A stretch of 64,000 nucleotides of DNA from JAJZRJ01 sp040757055 (GCA_040757055.1 JBFLXY010000006.1:1-64000); one strand, 5' to 3'; shown: positions 43,139 through 52,503, numbered from the stretch's first letter. The notes: generated by a model from the letters alone, not told the origin. Numbers and translations are program-made.

Positions 43139-44586
43139 CCCCGAGAAAAACCAAGATCGCCGATACGGCCAGTCTGCCATCCTTCCGTCCCTTCCGGCTG
43201 GTGAAGTTTTTTTCCTTCACCGGCCTGGTGGTCTTTCTTCTTTTTACCCTGGCGCTCTCGTGGCTGATTACCAACCACGCCAAACGGGTGCTGCTGGAGC
43301 GGAGCGAGGCCTATTCCCTGGTGGTGGCGGAGAACCTCGGCCACCAGGTCTTCCAGCAGTTTGTGGTGCCTACGGTGCTGCGCTACGGCAAGATCGCCCT
43401 GCGCAAACCCGAGCAGCAGGAAGCCCTGGACAGCGTGGTGCGTGACGCCACCCACGGCATGCGCATCCAGTCGGTCACCATCTTCGATTCCCGTAAAAAC
43501 ATTATCTCTTTCAGCACCAAGAAGGAGCTGATCGGCCGCGAGGGCATGGGGGGTATCGAGTACCAACGGGCCCTGGAGCGGCAGAGTTCCTCCCGTCTCA
43601 ACTCGCGGGGCAACGTCTTCAATCTGCTGCCCGGGGCGTCGCCTATCTCGTCGGAACTGCACACCTACATCCCCTTTATCCAGCGTCAGGCCACGGAAGA
43701 CAAGGCTGCTCCCATCATGGGCGTCATCGAGGTGGTGCAGGACCTTTCCGAGGACATGGAAGAGATTGTCCGTTTTCAGGTGTACGTGGGCGTCATCCTC
43801 ATTGTCATCATGTCGGGGCTTTTCGCGGTGCTGCGCTTCATTGTGGCCAAGGCGGAGCGGATCATCGAAAACCGCGCCGAGGAGCGGCGACGGCTGGAGG
43901 AGCAGCTCCACCAGCATGAGAAGCTGGCGACCCTGGGCAAGATGGTCGCTTCGGTCTCCCATGAGATCAAGAACCCGCTGGGCATCGTCCGCAGCACCGC
44001 CGAAATCCTGGGCAAGCGTCTCAGGAGTATCGCGCCGGGCAACGAACATCTTGCCGCCATCATCGTCGAGGAGACCGGCCGGCTCGACGGAGTGGTCCGG
44101 GAGTTTCTCGATTTTGCCCGGCCGCAGGTGCCGAAATTCGCCCTGGCCTCGGTCAACGATGTGCTGGCAAAGGTAACCGGCTTCATCGAGTCCGATCTGG
44201 AAAACCATCGCATCACCCTGGTGCGGGAGCTGGACAGTGCGCTCGATCCGCTGGCCATCGACAGGGAACAGCTCTACCGCGCCTTTCTGAATATCCTGAT
44301 GAACGGCCGCCAGGCCATGCCCGAGGGCGGCACACTGACGGTGCGGAGCCGCCCGCGGGCAGGGGAATCAGGGGGGGTGATCGTCGAGGTGGCGGATACC
44401 GGGGTCGGCATCGCGCCGGACAAGTTGACCCGGATCTTCACGCCATTCTACACCGACAGAAACCGGGGCACCGGGCTGGGGCTGGCCATTGTCCAGAACA
44501 TCATCGAGGGCCACGGCGGGAAGATCGAGGTGGAGAGCGAGGAGGGGCGGGGAACTCTCTTCCGGGTCATCCTTCCCCGCCGGTAA
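43135..44586 (+). CDS. Membrane sensor histidine kinase (orphan)
   Basis: A 483-residue protein. TM1 (FSFTGLVVFLLFTLALSWLI) and TM2 (VYVGVILIVIMSGLFAVLRFIV) bracket a periplasmic sensor region of about 170 residues. A HisKA domain follows with His276 in SHEIKNPLG, then an HATPase domain with an N-box variant (LNILMNGRQAMPEGG), G1 DTGVGIA and G2 GTGLGLAI. No response regulator is adjacent, so the partner lies elsewhere. It starts within the radical SAM stop codon. Confidence 0.9.
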   Translation: MTPRKTKIADTASLPSFRPFRLVKFFSFTGLVVFLLFTLALSWLITNHAKRVLLERSEAYSLVVAENLGHQVFQQFVVPTVLRYGKIALRKPEQQEALDSVVRDATHGMRIQSVTIFDSRKNIISFSTKKELIGREGMGGIEYQRALERQSSSRLNSRGNVFNLLPGASPISSELHTYIPFIQRQATEDKAAPIMGVIEVVQDLSEDMEEIVRFQVYVGVILIVIMSGLFAVLRFIVAKAERIIENRAEERRRLEEQLHQHEKLATLGKMVASVSHEIKNPLGIVRSTAEILGKRLRSIAPGNEHLAAIIVEETGRLDGVVREFLDFARPQVPKFALASVNDVLAKVTGFIESDLENHRITLVRELDSALDPLAIDREQLYRAFLNILMNGRQAMPEGGTLTVRSRPRAGESGGVIVEVADTGVGIAPDKLTRIFTPFYTDRNRGTGLGLAIVQNIIEGHGGKIEVESEEGRGTLFRVILPRR

Positions 44587-44615
44587 CGGCGTTGGGGCTG
44601 CTGCCGCCAACGCCG
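44587..44615. terminator. Hairpin between convergent kinase and YkgJ-like genes
   Basis: CGGCGTTGG pairs with CCAACGCCG across an 11-nt loop directly at the kinase stop. It has no T-run and may act on both converging transcripts. Confidence 0.5.
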
Positions 44616-44625
44616 TGGAGGTGGA

Positions 44626-45609
44626 TTACTTCTTTTTTGCCTTCTTGAGGCGCACCTGATCGCGCTGCTTCTTTTCCGTGACCTGCTTTTTCAACTGCTC
44701 GTGATCCTTGAGCAGCTCCTTGTAAGTCTCCTCGGCGCGTTTCTCGATACTGGCCTGATCCTGCTTGATCTTCTCGGCCCGCTCCCTGATCTTTTCCGCT
44801 CTGATCTTGAGCGCCTGGGTGCCGAACAGCGAGGAGGCCAGGTATTTGTTGGCAAAATGCATCAGGGCGACATCATCTTCCTTGATTTTGGCAAGGGTCT
44901 CCTCGTCCACCTCGTAAGTCTCCAGAAACGAGGTGCTCAGCACGAAGGAGCGGAATTTGTCGAGATCGGTGCTGGCCATGAAAAACATCTTTTTGGCCGG
45001 CTCGCTGAGCGTCGCCTGGAGGCCGAACGACTTGCGGCGCATGACGATCTCCATCCAGTCGCGGTTCATCTCGTCGGACTCATCGATGCCCTGATCGATC
45101 CGCCAGTCCTGGATGGTCTGCACCTTTTCCTCGTCGTGGCCCTTGCAGTGGGGCTCCTTGACCAGGAAGTAGAACTCCTCCGCCGCGGTGCCTTCGCTGC
45201 CGGCCGCATGGAAATAGGACATCCCAACCGGGTAGTAGCGGCAGGTGGTGGGGCGGTGCGGGTAGATGGTGCACCCTTCCGGGGTGACGAAAGGGCAGCG
45301 GCCGTTCTCGTCCATGTGCAGCTTCACCCCCGGCAGGTCGGTCTTTTCGAGATACGTCGGGGTGGTGAAGCGGAGCAGGAATTCATCCGCCGGCAGGTTG
45401 AGGGCGCGACGGATGCGAAGGATGTCGTAGGGAGTGAGGACGATGTTGACCGGGCCGCAACAGGCGGTGAAGCAGGAGACCCCGGGATGGCAGCGGAATT
45501 TGAGCTTGCTGTCGAGCGTCAACTTCTGGGGCAGGATATGGCTCGGGTTGGTCTCGAATCCCGGCAGGCTCTTCGGGCTGTCCGATTCTGTTTTTTTTGC
45601 GGCGCACAT
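44626..45609 (-). CDS. YkgJ-family cysteine cluster protein
   Basis: A 327-residue cytosolic protein. The N-terminal half has the zinc/iron-chelating YkgJ pattern: CHPGVSCFTACCGPVNIVLTP, CPFV, GCTIYPHRPTTCRYYP and an extra Cys in PHCKGHDEE. The C-terminal 100 residues form a long Lys/Glu coiled coil ending in KKAKKK. Such proteins are frequent in Desulfobacterota; the function is not established. It is transcribed leftward, away from aprBA. Confidence 0.85.
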   Translation of the reverse strand: MCAAKKTESDSPKSLPGFETNPSHILPQKLTLDSKLKFRCHPGVSCFTACCGPVNIVLTPYDILRIRRALNLPADEFLLRFTTPTYLEKTDLPGVKLHMDENGRCPFVTPEGCTIYPHRPTTCRYYPVGMSYFHAAGSEGTAAEEFYFLVKEPHCKGHDEEKVQTIQDWRIDQGIDESDEMNRDWMEIVMRRKSFGLQATLSEPAKKMFFMASTDLDKFRSFVLSTSFLETYEVDEETLAKIKEDDVALMHFANKYLASSLFGTQALKIRAEKIRERAEKIKQDQASIEKRAEETYKELLKDHEQLKKQVTEKKQRDQVRLKKAKKK

Positions 45610-45749
45610 GGTGGTCGTCCTTGCTGATGAAAGAGTGAGACTTGCCCTGGTCCGGTATGCATGTCGAACCGGGGGCCAAGTGTTTTAGAATTCGCTTAAA
45701 GTCGCCACAAAGTAACCATCGCGCCGGATGGTGTCAAACCTATTTCCAA

Positions 45750-45899
45750 CAGACCCTTGAAAAACGGGCTGTTGGCACCACAGGGACGTGGCGCCGAATT
45801 TTGCCGGCCCGAAAGGGCCAAAAAATTCGCGAGATTGGCCAAAGCGCCTTTGGCCAACCGACAGTTGAAAAAGTCAGGGATGGTTTTTTCAACGGACTG
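45750..45899. repeat. 150-bp multi-hairpin inverted-repeat element
   Basis: Terminal repeats CAGACCCTTGAAAAA and the complement of TTTTTCAACGGACTG match at 13 of 15 positions. Inside lie a perfect 10-bp-stem hairpin (TTGGCCAAAG/CTTTGGCCAA), a GCCGGCCC/GGGCC hairpin and a GTTGAAAAA/TTTTTTCAAC hairpin. This is typical of non-autonomous MITE-like or REP-type dispersed elements; no coding sequence. Confidence 0.6.
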
Positions 45900-45992
45900 C
45901 TAAAGAGAAGCGGCTTTCCGCAGGTGGGCAACCACGGTGTCGAGGGCCGGGGGAAGGCGGATTTGCCCCCATGAAGGCGGCGAGTTTTTTTC

Positions 45993-46021
45993 TTGACTTT
46001 TGCCAGGAGAAAAATTAAACA
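45993..46021 (+). promoter_or_regulatory. Possible aprBA promoter
   Basis: TTGACT at 45993 and TAAACA at 46016 with a 17-bp spacer in an A/T-rich stretch, giving a leader of about 260 nt. The -10 is a poor match. The downstream leader contains the AAAACTGAG/CTCAGTTTT hairpin. Confidence 0.3.
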
Positions 46022-46286
46022 GACCAATGTTCCAAAAACTGAGTGGTCCCTCAGTTTTGTGCAAAGCACGACAAAACGGGCTGTTCTGCATGATCCTCTC
46101 GCCCGCAACGGGCGCGGCGATGGCGGCTTACGGCCGCCGGTATCGGATTTTCCTTGAGTGACGCCGGACAACGGAAGGAGCACCTTCCGCTATCGGCGAC
46201 GACAGGCGCGAAACAGGTATACGGTAGTTCGGATACGCCGTGGCGGATCCGAAAAATTCAATCCATCCAAGTGAGGAGGTAAGTGA

Positions 46287-46715
46287 ATGCCAAGTTACGT
46301 AGATCCTTCAAAGTGTGACGGTTGCAAGGGCGGCGACAAGACCGCCTGCATGTACATCTGCCCCAATGACCTCATGGTCCTGAACAAGGACGAGATGAGG
46401 GCGTACAATCAGGAGCCGGATGCATGCTGGGAGTGCTACTCCTGCGTCAAGATCTGCCCGCAGGGCGCCATCGCGGTCCGCGGCTACAACGACTTCGTAC
46501 CGATGGGCGGTATGGTTCACCCGATGCGCAGCTCCGACTCCATCATGTGGACCGTCAAGTTCCGCAACGGCAACATGAAGCGCTTCAAGTTCCCGATCCG
46601 GACCACCGCTGAGGGCGCGGCCAATGATTACGCCAGCCTGAAGTGCACCAACCTGGACGACGAGCTGCTCTCCACCGAGAAGTCGCTGCCCGCTCCGACC
46701 ATGCTGGCGAAGTAA
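46287..46715 (+). CDS. aprB: Adenylylsulfate reductase beta subunit AprB
   Basis: A 142-residue iron-sulfur subunit. Two [4Fe-4S] binding sets are visible: CDGCKGGDKTACMYIC and CWECYSCVKICPQGAI, followed by the C-terminal beta arm (VKFRNGNMKRFKFPIR) that wraps AprA. AprB passes electrons to the FAD of AprA during reduction of APS to sulfite and AMP. AGTGAGGAGGT precedes the ATG. It is followed by aprA after 51 bp. Confidence 0.97.
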   Translation: MPSYVDPSKCDGCKGGDKTACMYICPNDLMVLNKDEMRAYNQEPDACWECYSCVKICPQGAIAVRGYNDFVPMGGMVHPMRSSDSIMWTVKFRNGNMKRFKFPIRTTAEGAANDYASLKCTNLDDELLSTEKSLPAPTMLAK

Positions 46716-46766
46716 GTTGTCGCGCAAACGAAACGAATTTCTAATACATACTAAGGAGATTTGATT

Positions 46767-48785
46767 ATGGCGTTACCTAATAAGCCGCTGGGTGAACTGG
46801 CTGCGGTTGCCAATCCGGAAGTTGTCGAGCACGACGTTGACGTTCTGATCATCGGTGGTGGTATGGCCGCGTGCGGTACCGCGTTCGAGATCAAGAAGTG
46901 GGCCCCGGCCGACATGAAGATCAAGCTGGTTGACAAGGCTGCCATGGAGCGCTCCGGCGCCGTTGCGCAGGGTCTGTCCGCCATCAACACCTACATCGGC
47001 GACAACCCGATTGAAAACTACGTCAAGATGGTCCGCAACGACCTGATGGGCGTTGTTCGCGAAGACCTGATCTATGACCTGGGCCGTCACGTAGACGACT
47101 CCGTACACCTCTTCGAGGAGTGGGGCTTGCCGGTATGGAAGAAGGATGCCAACGGCGACAACCTCGACGGCTCCAAGCCGGCTCCGAAGCTCACCGAAGG
47201 TGGCAAGCCGGTTCGTACCGGCAAGTGGCAGATCATGATCAACGGCGAGTCTTACAAGTGCGTCGTTGCCGAGGCTGCCAAGAAGGCCCTGGGCGAAGAG
47301 AACATCATGGAGCGCGTGTTCATCGTCAAGCTCATCCTCGACAAGAACAAGGCCAACCAGATCGCCGGTGCCGTTGGTTTCTCCACCCGTGAGAACAAGG
47401 TCCACGTCTTCCGTTGCAAGACCGCTCTCTGCGCCTGCGGCGGTGCCGTAAACATCTTCCGTCCGCGCTCCACTGGTGAGGGCAAGGGCCGCGCCTGGTA
47501 CCCGGTATGGAACGCTGGTTCCACCTACACCATGTGCGCCCAGGTCGGCGCCACCCTGACCATGATGGAGAACCGCTTCACCCCGGCCCGTTTCAAGGAC
47601 GGCTACGGCCCGGTAGGTGCATGGTTCCTTCTCTTCAAGGCCAAGGTACAGAACGGCCTCGGCGAGTTCTACGCCAACAGCGATGCAGTGAAGGACGAGC
47701 TCTCCAAGTTCATGCCGTACGGCCAGTCCCCGGTTACCCCGACCTGTCTGCGTAACCACCTGATGCTCAACGAGCTGAAGGCTGGCCGCGGCCCGATCTA
47801 CATGGCCACCGACGTTGCGCTGAACGCCTTCCTTGACGAGAAGAAGGCCGCCGGCATGAACGACAAGGACGTTGCCAAGTTCTGGAAGCACCTCGAGTCC
47901 GAGGCATGGGAAGACTTCCTCGACATGTCCGTTGGTCAGGCTGGCCTGTGGGCCGGCATGAACATCGAGCCGGAGAAGGTCGGTTCCGAGATCATGCCGA
48001 CCGAACCGTACATGCTCGGTTCCCACTCCGGTTGCTGCGGCATCTGGACCTCCGGCCCGGCCGAGTCCTGGGTACCGGACGTTCAGGGCAAGCCGCGTAG
48101 CCATCAGTACAAGTGGGGCTACAACCGCATGACCACCGTTGACGGTCTCTTCACCGCTGGCGACGGCGTTGGCGCTTCCGGTCACAAGTTCTCCTCCGGT
48201 TCCCACGCTGAGGGTCGTATCGTTGCCAAGCAGATGGTGAAGTTCTGCCGCGACAATGCCTCCTTCAAGCCGGAGCTGCCGAAGTCCGCTCAGGAGTACG
48301 CTGACGAGGTTTACGCCCCGGTGAAGCGTTACCTGCAGCACGTTGGTGCCACCACCGCGGCCGACGTCAACCCCAACTACTGCAAGCCGGCCGGCCTCAT
48401 GATGCGCCTGATGAAGGCCACCGATGAGTACGGCGGCGGTGTTGCCACCTACTACATGACCTCTGGCAAGCTGCTGAACATCTGCCTCGACCTCCTCCGC
48501 ATGCTGCGCGAAGACGCCGAGCTGATGGCTGCCGGCGACCTGCACGAGCTGATGCGCGCCTGGGAAAACTACCACCGCATCTGGTGCGTGGAGACCCACA
48601 TCCGTCACATTGAGTTCCGGAAGGAATCCCGTTACCCGGGCTTCTACTACCGGTCTGACTACCCGACCTGTGACGATGCCAACTGGAAGGCCTTCGTCAA
48701 CTCCACCTTCGATCCTGCAACCCAGGAGTGGAAGTGCGAGAAGGTCGAGTGCATCAACATCGTTGAGACCACCCCGTGGATCTAA
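46767..48785 (+). CDS. aprA: Adenylylsulfate reductase alpha subunit AprA
   Basis: A 672-residue flavoprotein of the fumarate-reductase fold that carries the APS-binding active site. It has an N-terminal FAD motif (LIIGGGMAACGTAFEI), the MERSGAVAQGLSAIN region, the conserved GSHSGCCGIWTSGP, and GRIVAKQMVKF. Length and motifs are normal. Codon use is noticeably richer in GTT, GGT and GCT than the neighbours, as expected for a very highly expressed enzyme. AAGGAG sits 8 nt before the ATG; a strong terminator follows. Confidence 0.98.
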   Translation: MALPNKPLGELAAVANPEVVEHDVDVLIIGGGMAACGTAFEIKKWAPADMKIKLVDKAAMERSGAVAQGLSAINTYIGDNPIENYVKMVRNDLMGVVREDLIYDLGRHVDDSVHLFEEWGLPVWKKDANGDNLDGSKPAPKLTEGGKPVRTGKWQIMINGESYKCVVAEAAKKALGEENIMERVFIVKLILDKNKANQIAGAVGFSTRENKVHVFRCKTALCACGGAVNIFRPRSTGEGKGRAWYPVWNAGSTYTMCAQVGATLTMMENRFTPARFKDGYGPVGAWFLLFKAKVQNGLGEFYANSDAVKDELSKFMPYGQSPVTPTCLRNHLMLNELKAGRGPIYMATDVALNAFLDEKKAAGMNDKDVAKFWKHLESEAWEDFLDMSVGQAGLWAGMNIEPEKVGSEIMPTEPYMLGSHSGCCGIWTSGPAESWVPDVQGKPRSHQYKWGYNRMTTVDGLFTAGDGVGASGHKFSSGSHAEGRIVAKQMVKFCRDNASFKPELPKSAQEYADEVYAPVKRYLQHVGATTAADVNPNYCKPAGLMMRLMKATDEYGGGVATYYMTSGKLLNICLDLLRMLREDAELMAAGDLHELMRAWENYHRIWCVETHIRHIEFRKESRYPGFYYRSDYPTCDDANWKAFVNSTFDPATQEWKCEKVECINIVETTPWI

Positions 48786-48816
48786 TCAGCCGCGGCTGAG
48801 TGTAAATGATGAACCG

Positions 48817-48856
48817 AATCTCCAGGCGCCGCATTTGCGGCGCCTGGAGATTTTTC
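48817..48856 (+). terminator. Rho-independent terminator after aprBA
   Basis: A GC-rich stem of about 15 bp (CTCCAGGCGCCGC pairing with GCGGCGCCTGGAG), TTT-type loop and a T-run. It separates aprBA transcription from qmoABC. Confidence 0.92.
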
Positions 48857-48967
48857 TATGGAAGGGGGATGGGCCAATTGGGTTGCGTGAGGCGGTTTCG
48901 TCGGGAAATCGGCTGACTCAAAGCAGTTGGTACTGTTCCATATTAAATCCATGAATGGAGGAGAGGC

Positions 48968-50227
48968 ATGACAGACGATCGGAGCGCACCCGCAGGTGCT
49001 GTACTCGTCGTTGGCGGTGGCATCAGCGGACTGACGGCTGCCCTGGAAGCTGCCGAAGTCGGCAACGACGTGTTCGTGATTGAAAAAAATCCGTACCTTG
49101 GCGGGCGGGTTGCCCAGCTCAACCAGTATTTCCCCAAGCTCTGCCCCCCCTCCTGCGGACTGGAGATCAACTACCAGCGGATCAAGAACAACCGCCGGGT
49201 CCGGGTCTATACCATGACCGAGGTGAAGAGTGTTGCTGGGGGGCCGGGCAACTACCAGGTGACCCTGGTGACCAGGCCCCGTTACATCAACAGCAACTGT
49301 ACCGCCTGTGGCGCCTGCGCCGAGGCGTGCACCGATGAGATCGCCAACCCCTTCAACTTCGGGATGGACAAGGTCAAGGCCGTTCGCAAACCGCATGACC
49401 ACGCCTTCCCGATGCGTTACGTCCTCGACAAGGACTCCTGCAGCCAGGCGAGCTTGGCGGCGATCAAGGCCGCCTGCAAGTACGACGCGGTGGACCTCGA
49501 CATGCAGGCCAAGGAGTTCACCCTTACCGTGAGTTCGGTGGTCTGGGCCACCGGCTGGAACCCCTACGAGCCGACCAAGATGACCAACCTGAAGTTCGGT
49601 TCCAGCCCCGCGATCATCACCAACATGATGATGGAACGCCTCGCCTCCGCAAACGGCCCCACCGCTGGCAAGATCCTCCGCCCCGGCGACAACAGGGAGC
49701 CGCAGAGCTTCGCCTTCGTGCAGTGCGCAGGAAGCCGCGACGAGAACCATCTGGAGTACTGTTCCTACATCTGCTGCATGGCCACCATGAAGCAGATCAC
49801 CTATATCCGCGAGCAGTATCCCGATGCCACGGTGACGGTCTTCTACATCGACTTGCGTACTCCGGGCAAGTACGAGAAATTCCGCGAGAAGATCATGGCT
49901 GATCCCAAGGTCAAGTTCGTCAAGGGCAAGGTGGCCGACATCGTGGCCGAGGCCGACGGCGGCGTGACCGTGGTGGCCGAGAATGCGGTCACCGGCGACA
50001 AGGTGCATGAGAAGGTTGACCTGGCCATCCTCGCCACCGGCATGGAGCCGGCGGGCAAGGCTCAGGCCGCGGCGCTTGGCGTGGCCACGGACAACAACGG
50101 CTTCATCGTGTCCGATGACGAAGGCATGGTTTCCTGCGGCTGCGCGAAGAAGGCGGTTGACGTCGTGACCAGTGGCCAGAGCGCAACCGCAGCAGCAATG
50201 AAAGCGATCCAGGCGTCGAGGAGGTAG
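48968..50227 (+). CDS. qmoA: Quinone-interacting membrane-bound oxidoreductase subunit QmoA
   Basis: A 419-residue HdrA-like flavoprotein. FAD motif VLVVGGGISGLTAALEAAE, the CPPSCGLEINY segment, a ferredoxin-type site CTACGACAEAC, and the later CAGSRDENHLEYCSYICC cysteine cluster typical of HdrA/QmoA. Qmo links the menaquinone pool to AprBA. GGAGGAGAGG precedes the ATG. It is followed by qmoB after 5 bp. Confidence 0.96.
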   Translation: MTDDRSAPAGAVLVVGGGISGLTAALEAAEVGNDVFVIEKNPYLGGRVAQLNQYFPKLCPPSCGLEINYQRIKNNRRVRVYTMTEVKSVAGGPGNYQVTLVTRPRYINSNCTACGACAEACTDEIANPFNFGMDKVKAVRKPHDHAFPMRYVLDKDSCSQASLAAIKAACKYDAVDLDMQAKEFTLTVSSVVWATGWNPYEPTKMTNLKFGSSPAIITNMMMERLASANGPTAGKILRPGDNREPQSFAFVQCAGSRDENHLEYCSYICCMATMKQITYIREQYPDATVTVFYIDLRTPGKYEKFREKIMADPKVKFVKGKVADIVAEADGGVTVVAENAVTGDKVHEKVDLAILATGMEPAGKAQAAALGVATDNNGFIVSDDEGMVSCGCAKKAVDVVTSGQSATAAAMKAIQASRR

Positions 50228-50232
50228 GATCA

Positions 50233-52491
50233 ATGAGCAAGAAATACGGAGTATATGTCTGTACCGGGTGTGGCATTGGCGACGCCCTCGACATTGATGG
50301 AGTGACCGGCGTTGCCGGCAGCTACAGCATGACCGCCAAGACCCATGAGGCGATGTGCAGCGAGGCGGGCCGCCAGATGATCAAGGACGATATTGCCAAC
50401 GACGGCGTGAACACCGTGGTCATCTGCGCCTGCTCGCCGCGGGTGTGGAAGGAGGAGTTCTCCTTTGGCGACGACAAGCTCACCGTGCGCGCCAATTTGC
50501 GCGAGGGTGTGGTCTGGTCGGCGGAGCAGCCCACCGAGGAGCGTTCTGCCGAGACCATTGCCGAGTACACCAACGAACTGGCTCAGGATTACGTCCGCAT
50601 GGCCTGTGTCCAGGCCCAGAAGATGGAGTTGCCAGAGCCCTATAAGCTCGAGACCATCAACAAGCGCATTCTCGTCATGGGCGGCGGCATCGCCGGCCTG
50701 ACTGCAGCCAGGGAGGCCGCCAAGGCCGGCTGCGAGGTGCTGCTCGTCGAGAAGAACGACAAGCTGGGCGGCAAGGCCCTGGGCTGGCGCAAGCAGATGC
50801 CGACCAAGGCGCCGTGGACCGATCTTGAGGAGCCGACCATTGAGGCACTGGTCAGCGCCGTGACCGCAGACGCGAAGATCACCGTCAAGACCGGAACCGA
50901 GGTGGCCCGTATCGCCGGTGCCCCTGGCGACTTCAGTGTGACCCTGAAGGCCGCCGGCACCAAGAGCGAGTGGGATGCCCCGGCCAAGGTCGGCGTTGAC
51001 GAGCAGGACAAGATCGCCAAGGGGGAGATGGCAGACCCCAATGCCGGTCTCAAGAATTACATGGAGGCCGACCCGGCAGCCGAGAAGATAGGTGCCGTGG
51101 TGCTGGCCACCGGCTGGAATCCGGCCGATGTCTCCGAGTATGAGCACCTTGGCTTTGGCAAACTCGCCAACGTGGTGACCAACGCCCAGTTCGAGAAGCT
51201 GGCCAAGGAGGGCAAGGTGCCCGCCAGCGTCGCCTTCATCATGAGCCCGGGCGGCGAGGAGCACGACAAGGATTTCCCCTACTGCAATTCGGTCACCTCC
51301 ATGGTGGCCCTGAAGCAGGCCCAGTACGTGCGGCAGGACAACGCCGACGGCAAGGCGTACATCCTCTATCAGCACATGCGGACGCCGGGCAACATGGAGA
51401 TGTTCTACAAGGGTGCCCAGAACAACGACGGCATCTTCCTCACCAAGGCTACCGTCACCGGTGTTGCCGAGGAGGGTGGCGCGCTGGTGGTGCAGGCCAA
51501 AGACACCCTGTTGCAGGAAGACCTGGCCCTGAAGGTGGATATGGTGGTGCTTGCCGCCGGTATGGTACCCACCACCTCCGACGCGCCGACCATCAACCTC
51601 TCCTATCGTCAGGGTCCGTCGTTCCTCGATCTGGAGCTGTTTGACGGCTATGCCGACTCCAACTTCATCTGCTTTCCGTACGAGACCCGCCGGACCGGCG
51701 TCTACGCCTGCGGTGGCGTGCGCAAGGCCACCGACATGGTGGAGACCATCGACGACGCCTGCGGCGCGGCCTTGAAGGCGATCCAGTGCATCGAGTCTGC
51801 TGATCGCGGCGTGGCCGTGCATCCGCGTTCCGGTGACGGCTCCTATCCGGAATTCTTCTTCCAGCGCTGCACCCAGTGCAAGCGCTGCACCGAGGAATGC
51901 CCCTTCGGCGCCCTGGACGACGACGCCAAGGGTACCCCGAAGCCGAATCCGACCCGCTGCCGTCGCTGCGGTACCTGCATGGGCGCCTGCCCGGAGCGTA
52001 TCATCAGCTTCAAGAACTACAGCATCGACATGATCGGCTCCATGGTCAAGTCCATCGAGGTTCCGGACGACGACGAGGACAAACTGCGCATCGTGGCCTT
52101 TGTCTGCGAGAACGACGCCTATCCGGCTCTCGACATGGCGGCCATGCGCAAGCTGGGCCTCAATAACCTGGTGCGCGTGATTCCGGTCCGTTGCCTCGGC
52201 TCGGTGAACATGGTCTGGATCAAGGACGCTCTTTCCTCCGGTATGGATGGCGCCCTGCTCCTGGGCTGCAAGTTCGGCGACGATTACCAGTGCCACTTTG
52301 TCAAGGGCAGCGAGCTCGCTGACAAGCGTATGGCCAATATCGGCGAAACCCTCGGCAGCCTCGGCCTTGAGCCCGAGCGTTGCGGGGTGCGCCAGGTGGC
52401 CATCAGCGAGTGGGACACCGTGCCGGCGATCATCAACGAGTTCGTTGAGGAGATCAAGGGCCTGGGTCCGAACCCGTTCAAGGGCTTCTAA
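50233..52491 (+). CDS. qmoB: Quinone-interacting oxidoreductase subunit QmoB (HdrA/MvhD-like)
   Basis: A 752-residue protein with a longer HdrA-like core: an N-terminal cysteine motif (CTGCGIGDALDI), FAD motif ILVMGGGIAGLTAAREAAK near residue 145, two [4Fe-4S] sets (CTQCKRCTEEC and CRRCGTCMGAC) and a C-terminal MvhD-like domain (about residues 610-752) with CLGSVNMVWIKDAL and GCKFGDDYQCHF. The MvhD domain is the usual partner-binding/electron-transfer element. Two hairpins lie between it and qmoC. Confidence 0.96.
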   Translation: MSKKYGVYVCTGCGIGDALDIDGVTGVAGSYSMTAKTHEAMCSEAGRQMIKDDIANDGVNTVVICACSPRVWKEEFSFGDDKLTVRANLREGVVWSAEQPTEERSAETIAEYTNELAQDYVRMACVQAQKMELPEPYKLETINKRILVMGGGIAGLTAAREAAKAGCEVLLVEKNDKLGGKALGWRKQMPTKAPWTDLEEPTIEALVSAVTADAKITVKTGTEVARIAGAPGDFSVTLKAAGTKSEWDAPAKVGVDEQDKIAKGEMADPNAGLKNYMEADPAAEKIGAVVLATGWNPADVSEYEHLGFGKLANVVTNAQFEKLAKEGKVPASVAFIMSPGGEEHDKDFPYCNSVTSMVALKQAQYVRQDNADGKAYILYQHMRTPGNMEMFYKGAQNNDGIFLTKATVTGVAEEGGALVVQAKDTLLQEDLALKVDMVVLAAGMVPTTSDAPTINLSYRQGPSFLDLELFDGYADSNFICFPYETRRTGVYACGGVRKATDMVETIDDACGAALKAIQCIESADRGVAVHPRSGDGSYPEFFFQRCTQCKRCTEECPFGALDDDAKGTPKPNPTRCRRCGTCMGACPERIISFKNYSIDMIGSMVKSIEVPDDDEDKLRIVAFVCENDAYPALDMAAMRKLGLNNLVRVIPVRCLGSVNMVWIKDALSSGMDGALLLGCKFGDDYQCHFVKGSELADKRMANIGETLGSLGLEPERCGVRQVAISEWDTVPAIINEFVEEIKGLGPNPFKGF

Positions 52492-52503
52492 GGGGAGTTC
52501 CAT

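Larger units (their letters stand above)
45610..46286. other. Long intergenic region upstream of aprBA
   Basis: About 680 bp without a gene. It holds a 150-bp inverted-repeat element (45750-45899), a possible promoter (about 45993-46021), a perfect 9-bp hairpin (46035-46058), a smaller CGGAAGG/CCTTCCG hairpin (46172-46189) and the GAGGAGGT ribosome site of aprB. The stretch AAAACGGGCTGTT occurs twice (about 45761 and 46073), so a degraded second copy of the element may overlap the leader. Confidence 0.6.

Noticed and set aside
46767..48785. Horizontal transfer of aprA from its codon use
   Set aside because: The bias matches what is expected for extreme expression, and aprB-aprA-qmo order is the common one for Desulfobacterota.
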